32,890 nt of DNA from contig JALULO010000143.1 in NCBI GenBank assembly GCA_027056215.1, forward strand, positions 1 to 32,890. The letters are read 5' to 3'. How positions within the stretch are numbered: the stretch's first letter is position 1; each line of letters opens with the position of its first letter. This document shows positions 8,295 through 16,968 of this stretch, one piece after another. This DNA comes from Campylobacterales bacterium (GTDB lineage Bacteria > Campylobacterota > Campylobacteria > Campylobacterales > QNZT01). The notes beneath the pieces were generated by a model. The model ran no database searches and had not been told where the DNA came from. It saw only the letters and a program-made list of their open reading frames with translations. Position numbers and translations under genes: made by a program.

Positions 8295-9863
8295 TTATCT
8301 GGCGTAATCTACAGCACGCGACTCTCTGATAACATTGACTTTGATATCTCCTGGATACTGTACTTTACTCTCAATCTCTTTAGCAATCTCTTTGGAAAGA
8401 AGCACCGCTTCATCATCATTGATAAGCTTTGCATTAGCAATAACACGGATTTCACGACCAGCATTGATTGCATATGCTTGTCGTACACCTTTTTTACTGG
8501 TTGCAATATTTTCGATATCTTCTACACGTTTTAAAAAGGCTTCCAAAACTTCACGTCTAGCCCCTGGACGGGCAGCTGAAAGCGTATCAGCAGCACAAAC
8601 CGCAGCAGATTCAATCGAATTTGCATCTTCGTGTCCATGGTGTGCATAAATCGCATTGATGACTACTTCGTGTTCATTGTAACGTTTACAGATGTCCGCT
8701 CCAAGATCTACATGACTTCCTGCAAAATCATGGGTTAATGCTTTACCGATATCATGCAGTATTCCCGCACGACGGGCAAGTTTCTCATCACCACCACATT
8801 CAGCAGCGATAATCCCTGCAAGATTGGCAACTTCTAAAGAGTGCCCAAGTGCATTTTGTCCATATGAAGCACGAAATTTTAACTTACCGATAAGTTTAAT
8901 AATTTCTGGATGCATACCTGTGATACCAAAATCAAGTAAGATATTTTCACCCTCTTCATAAATATTTTGCTCAAACTCTTCGGTTACTTTTTTATAGATA
9001 TCTTCAATTCGTGCTGGTTGAATACGACCATCTTCTATCAACTCTTCTATCACTTTTGTAGCAATAGCACGACGATAAAGATTAAAACTGCTGAGTATAA
9101 TCACATTTGGCGTATCATCTATGATCACATCAACCCCTAATTTCATCTCTAAGGCTTTGATATTTCGTCCCTCTTTTCCGATGATTCGTCCTTTGATATC
9201 ATCGCTTGGGAGGTTGACCGTATTGATCAGTCTTTCAGCTGCAAAATCACCGGCAAAGCGTGTTGTAGCCTGTGCAAGGATATAATTTGCATTCTTTTTA
9301 CCTTTATCTTTTGCCTCTTGTTCATATTTTCGGATGATATGTGCAATCTGTGCACGCGCATGATCTTCTGCCCGTTTAAGTACGATATCTTGTGCTTCAG
9401 ACTTTGTCATACCTGCTGATCTTTCAATCAACATATCTGCATCTTCCAACTTGATTTTTAGTTCAGTTTCAAGTGTTTTTATCTCTTCTTCAAAACTTTT
9501 TAATTCATTTTTATGTTTTTTAATTTCATCTTTCTCAAAAGTGATATTTTTCAACTCTTCTTTAAAAAGTTCATTTAACTCTTGGTCTTTTTTCTCAAGC
9601 GTAGCAAGCTTCTGTGAATGTTCTTCAAAAAGCTTTTGCTTTTTCGTATCAAAAGCCTGTTTTGCTTCAAGTTCTAGATCTTTGGCTTTGATTTTCGCCT
9701 CATTTAGCAACTTTTCTGCTTCATGCTCGATCGTACTAGCTTTTGCTTTTGCCTGTTCTAAAAAACCGCTTAGTTTTGCATTATGTAATCTATTTGCACT
9801 AAATGCGGCGATACTACCACCTAGAAGTGCTCCTCCAGCTGCAATGATTATTTCTGTTATCAT
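8295..9863 (-). CDS. rny: Ribonuclease Y
   Basis: A 522-residue membrane-anchored endoribonuclease that starts decay of many mRNAs. An N-terminal helix (residues 3-22) anchors it. A long charged coiled coil spans about 30-190. A KH RNA-binding domain has GRIIGKEGRN at 225-234. The HD domain contains H341 (LGHSLEVA) and H370-D371 (LHDIGK). Length and order are those of the family. The start at 9863 has an AGAGGT ribosome site 9 bases upstream and gives the expected membrane anchor at once. It lies 50 bases inside the end of the 5-FCL gene, a real overlap because both reading frames are conserved there. Confidence 0.95.
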   Translation of the reverse strand: MITEIIIAAGGALLGGSIAAFSANRLHNAKLSGFLEQAKAKASTIEHEAEKLLNEAKIKAKDLELEAKQAFDTKKQKLFEEHSQKLATLEKKDQELNELFKEELKNITFEKDEIKKHKNELKSFEEEIKTLETELKIKLEDADMLIERSAGMTKSEAQDIVLKRAEDHARAQIAHIIRKYEQEAKDKGKKNANYILAQATTRFAGDFAAERLINTVNLPSDDIKGRIIGKEGRNIKALEMKLGVDVIIDDTPNVIILSSFNLYRRAIATKVIEELIEDGRIQPARIEDIYKKVTEEFEQNIYEEGENILLDFGITGMHPEIIKLIGKLKFRASYGQNALGHSLEVANLAGIIAAECGGDEKLARRAGILHDIGKALTHDFAGSHVDLGADICKRYNEHEVVINAIYAHHGHEDANSIESAAVCAADTLSAARPGARREVLEAFLKRVEDIENIATSKKGVRQAYAINAGREIRVIANAKLINDDEAVLLSKEIAKEIESKVQYPGDIKVNVIRESRAVDYAR

Positions 9864-10413
9864 ATTTTCTACCTCTAAATATAGTCTCTTTAGGGGTTAT
9901 GTAAAAATCTGCTTCTATATCGTAACTATCCGTAACAATATCTTTTGTAACACATTTTTTTCGTTGTACAAAAACAACTGTTGGCTTTTTTATCAGTTTT
10001 TCGAAAAATCTATCATACATCCCTTTGCCAAAACCAACTCTTTTACAATCCCCGTCAACCCCTACAACAGGTACTATAATCATATCTACATCTTTTATCT
10101 TCATGTGGCTTTTGGGCGATTCATATATACCATACATGTTACGCGTTAAAGGTAATCTGTATTTTATCATTTTAAAACTTTCTTTCACTATAAAAGGAAC
10201 AAATATCTTACATTTAGATCTATAATCATTCATCATGTTTTTTAAATCAACTTCTATCTTCATCGGTAAATATACCAATATCGATTTAGGCTTTTTCTCT
10301 TTTACCAAACATTCAATAGATCTGGCAATAAGTTTGTCTTCAATATAAAATTTTTTATGTGAAATACGCTTTAAATCACCTAAACAACTTTTTCTAAAAC
10401 TTTTTTTATCCAA
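9814..10413 (-). CDS. 5-formyltetrahydrofolate cyclo-ligase family protein
   Basis: A 199-residue cytoplasmic enzyme that converts 5-formyl-THF to 5,10-methenyl-THF using ATP, rescuing a folate dead-end. The N terminus K-x-x-FRKSCLGDLK, the middle block VDMIIVPVVGVDGDCKRVGF and the nucleotide-binding GFGKGMYDRF are the family motifs. The start is TTG at 10413; no ATG exists upstream in frame, and the FRK motif must be included. A -10 box (TATAGT) lies about 18 bases upstream, giving a very short leader without a clear ribosome site. The last 50 bases encode the start of rny in another frame, and the overlapped tail (after about residue 183) lies beyond the conserved core. Confidence 0.85.
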   Translation of the reverse strand: MDKKSFRKSCLGDLKRISHKKFYIEDKLIARSIECLVKEKKPKSILVYLPMKIEVDLKNMMNDYRSKCKIFVPFIVKESFKMIKYRLPLTRNMYGIYESPKSHMKIKDVDMIIVPVVGVDGDCKRVGFGKGMYDRFFEKLIKKPTVVFVQRKKCVTKDIVTDSYDIEADFYITPKETIFRGRKYDNRNNHCSWRSTSRW

Positions 10414-10430
10414 AATATAAGCCCCACTCT

Positions 10431-10438
10431 ACTATAAT
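10431..10438. promoter_or_regulatory. Overlapping divergent -10 boxes (5-FCL/rny operon versus TlpA/ftsY/radA operon)
   Basis: ACTATAAT contains a perfect forward -10 box TATAAT at 10433-10438 and a reverse -10 box TATAGT at 10436-10431. The forward box predicts a start near 10445 for the TlpA-like gene (ATG 10469, ribosome site aagga). The reverse box predicts a start near 10424 for the 5-FCL gene (TTG 10413). The boxes share four bases, so both could not be opened by polymerase at once. Confidence 0.5.
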
Positions 10439-10468
10439 CTTTTTTATTATTTTATCATAAGGATATAT

Positions 10469-11035
10469 ATGTTTACAAAAATAACAATTTTCTTTTTCAT
10501 TTCTATGCTTCTTTTAACTGGATGCGAAAGAAAACATAAAGAAGCACCGGCGAAAGAGCAAGCACCAAAAGTGGAAAAGCAACAAAGCAAAGCACCAAGT
10601 ACGATTACACTACATACAACATCTGGTAAAAATATTTTGCTTACAGCAACACCAAAAGGTATTTTATTTGGAGGTTATGAAGGTAAAGTTGTTATGCTTG
10701 ACTTTTTTGCGACGTGGTGTCCCCCTTGTCGTGCAGAGATACCACACTTAGCAGACATACAAAATGCGTTTAAAGACAAAGTTCAAATCATCGGTATATT
10801 GATGGAAGAGAATAAAGAAGATATCGATATACAAAAATTCGAAAGTGATCTAGGCATCAATTTTCCAGTGGCTAATTCACCAGCTAACTTTTCTCTTTCA
10901 GACGCACTAGGAGGTATCAAAAGTTTACCAACTATGGTTATGTATGATAAAGATGGTAACTATTTTACACACTATGTAGGTGCAGCACCTCAGGAAATGA
11001 TTGAAGCTGACTTAAACAGAGCTATAGCGAAATAA
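10469..11035 (+). CDS. TlpA/ResA-like thioredoxin-fold lipoprotein
   Basis: A 188-residue exported lipoprotein. Residues 1-18 are a signal peptide ending in the lipobox LLTG-C19, so it should be lipid-anchored facing the periplasm. A charged, low-complexity linker (about 20-45) precedes a thioredoxin fold with the active site FFATWC84-P-P-C87. The later cis-proline region reads SLPTMVMYDKDGN. TlpA/ResA proteins reduce disulfides in apocytochrome c or in oxidised envelope proteins. CPPC is typical of these reducing members. The stop shares a base with ftsY (TAATG). No cytochrome-maturation genes are nearby, so the client is open. Confidence 0.85.
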   Translation: MFTKITIFFFISMLLLTGCERKHKEAPAKEQAPKVEKQQSKAPSTITLHTTSGKNILLTATPKGILFGGYEGKVVMLDFFATWCPPCRAEIPHLADIQNAFKDKVQIIGILMEENKEDIDIQKFESDLGINFPVANSPANFSLSDALGGIKSLPTMVMYDKDGNYFTHYVGAAPQEMIEADLNRAIAK

Positions 11036-11895
11036 TGTTCAACTTTTTTAAAAAAACTGCACAATCTATAAGAAATATTACACCAGCAAAACAGCAAAAA
11101 ATCTCAAAAGAGCAACTGGAAGAGATTTTACTCGAAGCTGATGTAACCTATGAACTTGTAGAAGAGATTATTTATTATCTGCCGCCCTCTGAAAATGTTT
11201 CAAAAGAAGCACTGCGTAAAGTGCTTTTGAGTTATTTTATAGAACCGATTAAAAGTCAGGAAATTACAGATAAACCATTTGTCGAACTTGTTTTTGGGGT
11301 TAATGGGGCAGGTAAAACAACAACCATCGCCAAACTTGCTTTTAGATACAAAACAAATGGTGAAAGTGTACTTCTTGGAGCAGCTGATACCTTTAGAGCG
11401 GCTGCTATTGCACAACTTCAAACATGGGCCAAAAAGCTAGATATCCCAATCGTAGCAACCAAACAGGGACACGATCCATCTGCTGTTGCTTATGATACCA
11501 TCAGTTCTGCTATTGCAAAAGATATTGACAGAGTCATCATCGATACAGCAGGTCGTCTGCATACACAATCGAATCTTGCAAAAGAGTTACAAAAAATTGT
11601 GCGAATTTGTGATAAAGCAAAAAGCGGTGCTCCACATAGAAAGATTCTTATCCTTGATGGTACACAGGGTAACTCTGCTATCAATCAAGCCCATGCATTT
11701 CATAAGATGATCGGTATCGATGCACTTATCATCACCAAACTTGATGGGACTGCAAAAGGTGGTGCACTTTTTTCTATCGCAAAAGAGATTCAAAAACCTA
11801 TCCTTTTTGTGGGCATAGGAGAAGGTAAGGCAAATCTTATCCCTTTTGTTAAAGAAAATTTTGTAGACTCTTTATTGGATGAAATCTACGCCTAA
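11035..11895 (+). CDS. ftsY: Signal recognition particle receptor FtsY
   Basis: A 286-residue SRP GTPase that docks ribosome-SRP complexes at the membrane for cotranslational insertion. It has a short N domain (about 1-80, with the ILLEADVTYELVEEI helix) and a G domain with G1 GVNGAGKTT (88-96), DTFRAAA (118-124), G3 DTAGR (170-174) and G4 TKLDGTAKGG. The motif GIGE closes the domain. The long acidic A domain of E. coli FtsY is absent, leaving only a phenylalanine- and lysine-rich N terminus that can act as the lipid-binding amphipathic helix. This short form is normal in many bacteria including Campylobacterota. It is coupled to the TlpA-like gene upstream and to radA downstream by one-base overlaps. 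Confidence 0.96.
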   Translation: MFNFFKKTAQSIRNITPAKQQKISKEQLEEILLEADVTYELVEEIIYYLPPSENVSKEALRKVLLSYFIEPIKSQEITDKPFVELVFGVNGAGKTTTIAKLAFRYKTNGESVLLGAADTFRAAAIAQLQTWAKKLDIPIVATKQGHDPSAVAYDTISSAIAKDIDRVIIDTAGRLHTQSNLAKELQKIVRICDKAKSGAPHRKILILDGTQGNSAINQAHAFHKMIGIDALIITKLDGTAKGGALFSIAKEIQKPILFVGIGEGKANLIPFVKENFVDSLLDEIYA

Positions 11896-13244
11896 TGGCA
11901 AAGAAAAAATCACTCTTTGAGTGTCAAGCGTGTGGCTACCAAAGTGGCAAGTGGATGGGAAAATGTCCAAATTGCGGTGCATGGGATGAGTTTTTAGAAT
12001 TAAACGAAAACCAACAAGAAGTCCTTAAAGCCACATCTGTCAAAGTTACATCTAAACAAAAAGCTATCCCTATTACAGATATCAAAGAAGAGAGTTTTAG
12101 TAGATTCTCTTCCAATGACAGTGAACTTGATCTGGTTTTAGGTGGTGGCATTGTACCTGGTTCTTTGACGCTTATCGGAGGAAGTCCAGGGGTTGGAAAA
12201 TCAACATTACTTCTAAAAATAGGTGGAAATTTAGCAAAAAGTGATAAAAAAGTACTCTATGTTAGCGGTGAAGAGTCTTTAGGGCAGATCAAAATACGTG
12301 CCAATCGCCTTGATGCCAATCACCAAAAGCTTTATCTACTCTCCGAAATCAAACTTGAAGATGTTTTCAATGAACTTTATAAAGAAGATTTTGAAGTACT
12401 TATCATCGACTCTATCCAAACGCTCTACTCTGAAAAACTGAGCTCTGCTCCCGGAAGTGTTTCACAAGTACGTGAAATTACGTTTAATCTGATGCGTTAT
12501 GGAAAAGATCAAGATGTTGCTATTTTTATCATCGGGCATATCACCAAAGAGGGATCGATAGCGGGTCCTAGGGTATTGGAACATATGGTTGATACGGTTT
12601 TATACTTTGAAGGTGATGCCAATAGAGAACTGCGAATATTGCGTGGTATCAAAAACCGTTTTGGTTCAACCAGTGAAGTGGCGATATTTGAGATGCGTAA
12701 AGAGGGATTGATCAGTGCAAAAGATATCTCTAAAAAATTTTTTAGTCGTGGTGAAGCCGGAATCGGATCTGCAATCACAGTTGTCATGGAAGGTTCACGT
12801 CCTATTGTGTTAGAGGTACAAGCACTTGTTGCACAAAGCGGCTACCCAAACCCCAAACGAAGTGCCACAGGATATGAACTCAATCGTTTAACCATGTTAC
12901 TAGCACTACTGGAGAGAAAGCTTGATTTACCCTTTAATGAATATGATGTTTTTGTCAACATCGCCGGTGGTATTAAAATAGGTGAAACAGCTGCGGATCT
13001 TGCTATCATCGCTGCGATTATCAGTAGTTTTAGAAATCGTGCTGTAAGCAAAGATACGATTTTTGTCGGAGAGGTATCTCTTATAGGGGATATCAGAGAT
13101 ATTTATAATCTTGACATTCGATTAAGAGAGGCAAAAACTCAGGGATTCAAAAGGGCAATTGTGCCAAAATTACCTATAGAAAATATAAAAGATATCAAAT
13201 GTTTTGAAGCAACAGAAGTTTCAAAACTCATTGATTGGATGTAA
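11895..13244 (+). CDS. radA: DNA repair/recombination protein RadA
   Basis: A 449-residue RecA-like, Lon-related helicase that helps extend recombination intermediates. An N-terminal zinc finger has C10, C13, C24 and C27. Walker A is GGSPGVGKST (95-104), the RadA-specific motif KNRFGST lies near 255, and the C-terminal third is the Lon-protease-like domain (FNEYDVFVNIAGG) that lacks a protease dyad. The length is standard. The start overlaps the ftsY stop by one base (TAATG). The ftsY-radA adjacency is, to my recollection, conserved in Campylobacter. Confidence 0.96.
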   Translation: MAKKKSLFECQACGYQSGKWMGKCPNCGAWDEFLELNENQQEVLKATSVKVTSKQKAIPITDIKEESFSRFSSNDSELDLVLGGGIVPGSLTLIGGSPGVGKSTLLLKIGGNLAKSDKKVLYVSGEESLGQIKIRANRLDANHQKLYLLSEIKLEDVFNELYKEDFEVLIIDSIQTLYSEKLSSAPGSVSQVREITFNLMRYGKDQDVAIFIIGHITKEGSIAGPRVLEHMVDTVLYFEGDANRELRILRGIKNRFGSTSEVAIFEMRKEGLISAKDISKKFFSRGEAGIGSAITVVMEGSRPIVLEVQALVAQSGYPNPKRSATGYELNRLTMLLALLERKLDLPFNEYDVFVNIAGGIKIGETAADLAIIAAIISSFRNRAVSKDTIFVGEVSLIGDIRDIYNLDIRLREAKTQGFKRAIVPKLPIENIKDIKCFEATEVSKLIDWM

Positions 13245-13253
13245 AGGAAAAAG

Positions 13254-13535
13254 ATGTCAAAAAATGCTTGTATCAAAGCTTATCACGAAATGGAAGAGAG
13301 ATATTCAAAACTCATACTCGAATACCATGATTTAGAACAAAAAGAAAACATTTTTAATGCTGCAAATGATATGATTAAAAAATATAATATTTATCCCACT
13401 AAAATCATCACACCTAAAGGAGAATTCCAAGGTGATTTTTGTTTAGAATTTCACGATGATTACGATAGAGACTCTTTAGCTTTTTTTGAAGACTTAATCA
13501 GAACACTCAATGTTGATCATTGTGAATTAGGCTAA
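13254..13535 (+). CDS. Small hypothetical protein (93 aa) in the ftsY-radA operon
   Basis: I do not recognise a family. The first half (about 1-50) is charged and helical, suggesting a short coiled coil (HEMEERYSKLILEYHDLEQ). The second half looks like alternating strands and a helix, with three cysteines in total (C6, C61 and C90). No signal peptide or membrane segment is present, so it should be cytoplasmic. It begins 9 bases after radA with a strong ribosome site (aaaggaaa), which makes it a believable last or next-to-last gene of that operon. Composition is like its neighbours. The real-gene call rests on the ribosome site, operon spacing and full-length frame. Confidence 0.7.
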   Translation: MSKNACIKAYHEMEERYSKLILEYHDLEQKENIFNAANDMIKKYNIYPTKIITPKGEFQGDFCLEFHDDYDRDSLAFFEDLIRTLNVDHCELG

Positions 13536-13552
13536 TATGAGTACACGATAAC

Positions 13553-14275
13553 GTGAAAAGAGGTCTTTTAGATTTAACACTTTTGTATTGTGGGTGTTAC
13601 TGGTTTGTGACATTCACAGTGACTGTATTACTCACTTGGGTAATCGGTCTTGTGATGCATGCATCAATTCTATCTATAACTTTGTTTATGATAGGTGTAA
13701 TTGCTTTTATCTGGGTAAGTTGGCTTTACTTTGTCAAGCTTGGTGCAGAATATCGTAAAGACTTTTTCAAACTTCTTGAGAAAAAAGGTGTTAAAGATGC
13801 GAAACTAGAGTGTCCGGAAATCAAAGCTTTTCAAGTTCCAAAAGTCACCCAAAAATGTCCACGTCAACGCAAAAAAGATGCACCTATGGCATACACAATC
13901 TCTTTCTTCTATCTGTGTAAAGAGTCAATCACTATCTATACAAAATGTGCACATTTCCATATCTTTAAAGTAGAAAAAGCAAAAGTTCCAGGTTCTATAT
14001 TTATCCCAAAATATAAAAACAAAGAAGCTTGTGGCGATATTTTAGAGTATTATTATTACTATATTCAGCGTGTGGAATTTGCAAATAATGAGATTGTTTT
14101 TTATTTTGCAGATGGATCATCAAAATCATTTCCTGTGGCGAAGAAACAAGCCACACCTATCATCAAAGAGATACGAAGTCACTTACGCGCAACGGCGCAA
14201 CGTAAGATGCTACACGGTTATAGAGAACCCCTCGATGTCAGGGTACATGGTCGTGTCAAACATACTAAGGAATGA
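13553..14275 (+). CDS. Two-helix membrane protein with cytoplasmic domain, unknown function
   Basis: A 240-residue protein with two hydrophobic helices (about 7-32 and 38-62) and a cytosolic C-terminal domain of about 170 residues rich in K, Y and aromatic residues. The start is GTG at 13553, because the nearby ATG at 13537 runs into a stop after four codons; the ribosome site is weak. Residues near 170-200 alternate charged and hydrophobic positions as in a beta-rich, PH-like fold (EIVFYFADGSSKSFPV), which is an inference only. I recognise no family. It ends in a hairpin that also follows dapD from the other side, so it probably closes the TlpA-ftsY-radA operon. Confidence 0.65.
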   Translation: MKRGLLDLTLLYCGCYWFVTFTVTVLLTWVIGLVMHASILSITLFMIGVIAFIWVSWLYFVKLGAEYRKDFFKLLEKKGVKDAKLECPEIKAFQVPKVTQKCPRQRKKDAPMAYTISFFYLCKESITIYTKCAHFHIFKVEKAKVPGSIFIPKYKNKEACGDILEYYYYYIQRVEFANNEIVFYFADGSSKSFPVAKKQATPIIKEIRSHLRATAQRKMLHGYREPLDVRVHGRVKHTKE

Positions 14276-14292
14276 TACTTTTACATCATTCC
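14269..14292. terminator. Convergent hairpin between the radA operon and dapD
   Basis: ggaatgat / atcattcc form a perfect 8-bp stem around the loop acttttac. It overlaps the stop codon of the upstream plus-strand gene and lies 9 bases beyond the dapD stop. There is no good T-run on either side, so it is a modest bidirectional terminator or 3'-end stabilising hairpin. Confidence 0.45.
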
Positions 14293-14301
14293 TCGGTACA
14301 C

Positions 14302-15510
14302 TTAATGTAATTCTTCGTTAAGTTTCACTTCTCTCGTACTTCTAAACCCTTTGATTTCACCGGTGATACTATCTTGTCTGAAATGAATCCCATTTAGTCC
14401 AGCCAATGTAGCACCTTTAAAAATATCTGTATCCGCACCATCCCATTGAGGATTTGCTTCTTTTATTTTGTTATATTCATCCGTATCGATTAAAACTTTT
14501 GTACCTGCCAATATAGCAACTCCTGCATCTACGATACAACCATCACCCAAAGGAATACCCGTAACCGAGTTTGCTCCTAGAAGCGTATTTTGACCGATAG
14601 AGATAGGATTGCCATCAGTTCCACTTAAAACACCAAGGATACTTGCTCCACCACCAACGTCACTACCGCTTCCAACGATTGCAGAAGAGCTGATACGCCC
14701 TTCTACCATAACAGGACCTGTTGTACCTGCATTGAAGTTGATATAACTAGCACCTGGCATAACCGTTGTTCCAGGGGCTAGCTGTGCACCCATACGAACT
14801 TTACTAGCATCAAGGATTCTGGTATTGTCAGCTGGTATGATATGTTGTAAAAATCTAGGAAATTTATCAACAGAGTCGATCTGAGGATACATCCCATCTA
14901 CCTTTAATGAGATCTCATTTTCTCTAAGCCATGAGAGTTCAATCGGCATATTGCCACTCCATGCGACATTTTCAAGTATACCAAATGCACCATTGAGATT
15001 GATTTTACGTAAAGCTGCTTTACCTGTTGAAAGAGCATAAAGCTTAAGATAAACACTCTCAACAGATTTTGGTGCATCATCTTCAAAAACAAATACTACT
15101 TTAAAAGATTGTGCATCATCTACAACATTGGATTCAAACAAATCAGCGATTGCTTTAATAAGCTGTACATTTTTATGTGCATCACCTGTCGCTTCAGCTA
15201 TATATGGAGCAAAAAGCGCCATTGCATTATGCACAAATTCTTTAGAAATATTTGCAATAAATTCACTTCCACTACTATCAATTTCTATACCACTCTCTTG
15301 TAGTGCTGCCATAAAGACAGCAGCAGAACCATAGTTTTCATTCCAGTTTATAACAGGATATGTAGCCTGCAATATTTTTTCAGAATTTAACTGTCCTCTA
15401 TCTACTCTTGCGATACCAAATCCAATAGGATCCCTATAAGTGTCATTTTTTTTATAATCCTCAACAAACTGCGCAAACGCTTCTGTCGAATCAAGTGCTT
15501 TTATTGCCAT
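14302..15510 (-). CDS. dapD: 2,3,4,5-tetrahydropyridine-2,6-dicarboxylate N-succinyltransferase (DapD)
   Basis: A 402-residue cytoplasmic transferase of the succinylase branch of lysine and meso-diaminopimelate synthesis. It uses succinyl-CoA on tetrahydrodipicolinate. The C-terminal half is a left-handed parallel beta helix with hexapeptide repeats (GTTVMPGASYINFNAGT, then ISSSAIVGSGSDVGGGASIL and IGQNTLLGANSVTG). The N-terminal region is long, and the total length is that of the Campylobacterota/actinobacterial class rather than the roughly 275-residue E. coli enzyme. A strong ribosome site (aaaggaga) precedes the ATG. It follows the RNA helicase gene by only 3 bases, so its expression depends on the helicase promoter. 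Confidence 0.93.
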   Translation of the reverse strand: MAIKALDSTEAFAQFVEDYKKNDTYRDPIGFGIARVDRGQLNSEKILQATYPVINWNENYGSAAVFMAALQESGIEIDSSGSEFIANISKEFVHNAMALFAPYIAEATGDAHKNVQLIKAIADLFESNVVDDAQSFKVVFVFEDDAPKSVESVYLKLYALSTGKAALRKINLNGAFGILENVAWSGNMPIELSWLRENEISLKVDGMYPQIDSVDKFPRFLQHIIPADNTRILDASKVRMGAQLAPGTTVMPGASYINFNAGTTGPVMVEGRISSSAIVGSGSDVGGGASILGVLSGTDGNPISIGQNTLLGANSVTGIPLGDGCIVDAGVAILAGTKVLIDTDEYNKIKEANPQWDGADTDIFKGATLAGLNGIHFRQDSITGEIKGFRSTREVKLNEELH

Positions 15511-15513
15511 ACA

Positions 15514-16968
15514 TTATCTCCTTTTGTTATGATTTCGATTTCTATCACCGCCACGACTATCACCATCACGTCTACGTTTATTATGACCTCTATTGTTGTA
15601 ACCACGATTACGACTTTTGCCTCTTTTTTTGCCATCATCATTTTTAAATCGTTCAAAAAGACGTTCTACCTCAGCACTGTTCATGCCTATCTTATCGGAT
15701 CCAGCAATGTCGTTTGCGCTATACATTAAAGAAGCTAGTTTAAGTGCTATATCTTCATCAACAAACTCTTTTTTCAAATCATCTACAAAATCTCTAGCAA
15801 GATCACTGATCTCTTGTTTAGCTACTTTATCCAGCATCGAACTTTTTTGACGCATTTGAACATCTGCAATATTAGGAATCACTTTTGATTCAAGCTGACT
15901 TCCAACATTTTTTTGAATCTTTTTCAAAGAGTTAAATTCATGCGGTGTTACAATCGAGATTGCAAGTCCATCTTTACCCGCACGTCCGGTTCTACCGATA
16001 CGATGAACATAACTTTCAGAGTCAAATGGTATATGATAGTTAAAAACATGGGTAACATTTTGAACATCTAAACCACGCGCTGCCACATCTGTTGCAATCA
16101 AAATCTCAAGATCATTACGTTTAAATGCACGGATTACCTCTTCTCTTTGACGCTGTTCCATATCTCCGTGTAAACCTTTGGCAGAATACCCTTTTGAAGA
16201 AAGAAATGTACTCAAACGATCTACCTCTCTTTTGGTACGACAAAAGACGATTGATTTATCAGGATTTTTAAAATCCATCAAACGAATCAAAGCATCATCT
16301 CTCTCACTTTCTTTAACAACATAATAATTTTGCTTGATATTAACATTGGTTACCTCATTTTTGGTGATGGTTACAAACTCTGGTCGGTAAAGAATCGTTT
16401 TAGAAAGTTCTCTGATAGCAGGAGGCATAGTCGCTGAGAACATAAGTGTTTGGCGTGGTGCATCAAAATAGGTAAAAATCTCTTTGATATCATCTAAAAA
16501 TCCCATATCCAGCATCTCATCAGCTTCATCTAAAACAACAAATTTTGGTTCGATGTTGATTTGACCATTGCTCAAAAGATCTAAAAAACGCCCTGGTGTT
16601 GCAACAACTACCGCTGCATTTTTAACATGTTTGATCTGTCTTGTGTAAGAACTTCCACCATATACTGTGGCAGTATTGATTCCAAGATACTTACCAAAAC
16701 GAAAAATTTCATCACTTACTTGTGTCGCTAACTCTCTAGTTGGCACAATTACAACTGCTTCGACACCGCCATCCAGTGAAAGCATATTTAAAATCGGTAA
16801 ACCAAACGCTGCTGTTTTACCCGTTCCTGTATGCGCTTGTGCTACGATATCTTTTCCCTCTAAAACGATAGGCATCGCTTCTTTCTGTACAGGACTAGGC
16901 TCTTTAAAGCCAGCATCATCAATCGCCTTTTGCAATTGATCTTTAAAGTTAAATTCTTTAAATGTCAT
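15514..16968 (-). CDS. DEAD-box ATP-dependent RNA helicase with basic RGG-like tail
   Basis: A 484-residue cytoplasmic helicase that unwinds RNA in ribosome assembly or mRNA turnover, often under cold. It has the Q motif F21-K-E-P-S-P-V-Q, Walker A AHTGTGKT (45-52), PTREL, TPGR, VVLDEAD (DEAD 147-150), SAT (178-180), TDVAARGLD and HRIGRTGRAG (322-331). After a spacer of about 100 residues, the last 42 residues are an arginine/asparagine/glycine-rich tail expected to bind RNA nonspecifically. This fits the RhlE/CsdA-like group, but the exact paralogue is undecided. The promoter is far upstream, leaving a leader of about 195 nt, as in cold-regulated helicases. dapD follows after 3 bases. Confidence 0.93.
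   Translation of the reverse strand: MTFKEFNFKDQLQKAIDDAGFKEPSPVQKEAMPIVLEGKDIVAQAHTGTGKTAAFGLPILNMLSLDGGVEAVVIVPTRELATQVSDEIFRFGKYLGINTATVYGGSSYTRQIKHVKNAAVVVATPGRFLDLLSNGQINIEPKFVVLDEADEMLDMGFLDDIKEIFTYFDAPRQTLMFSATMPPAIRELSKTILYRPEFVTITKNEVTNVNIKQNYYVVKESERDDALIRLMDFKNPDKSIVFCRTKREVDRLSTFLSSKGYSAKGLHGDMEQRQREEVIRAFKRNDLEILIATDVAARGLDVQNVTHVFNYHIPFDSESYVHRIGRTGRAGKDGLAISIVTPHEFNSLKKIQKNVGSQLESKVIPNIADVQMRQKSSMLDKVAKQEISDLARDFVDDLKKEFVDEDIALKLASLMYSANDIAGSDKIGMNSAEVERLFERFKNDDGKKRGKSRNRGYNNRGHNKRRRDGDSRGGDRNRNHNKRR

Noticed and set aside
9451..10149. Plus-strand open frame of 232 codons opposite rny and 5-FCL
   Set aside because: It is antisense to two well-supported genes, serine/phenylalanine-rich as expected from the reverse of coiled-coil coding, and has no ribosome site.
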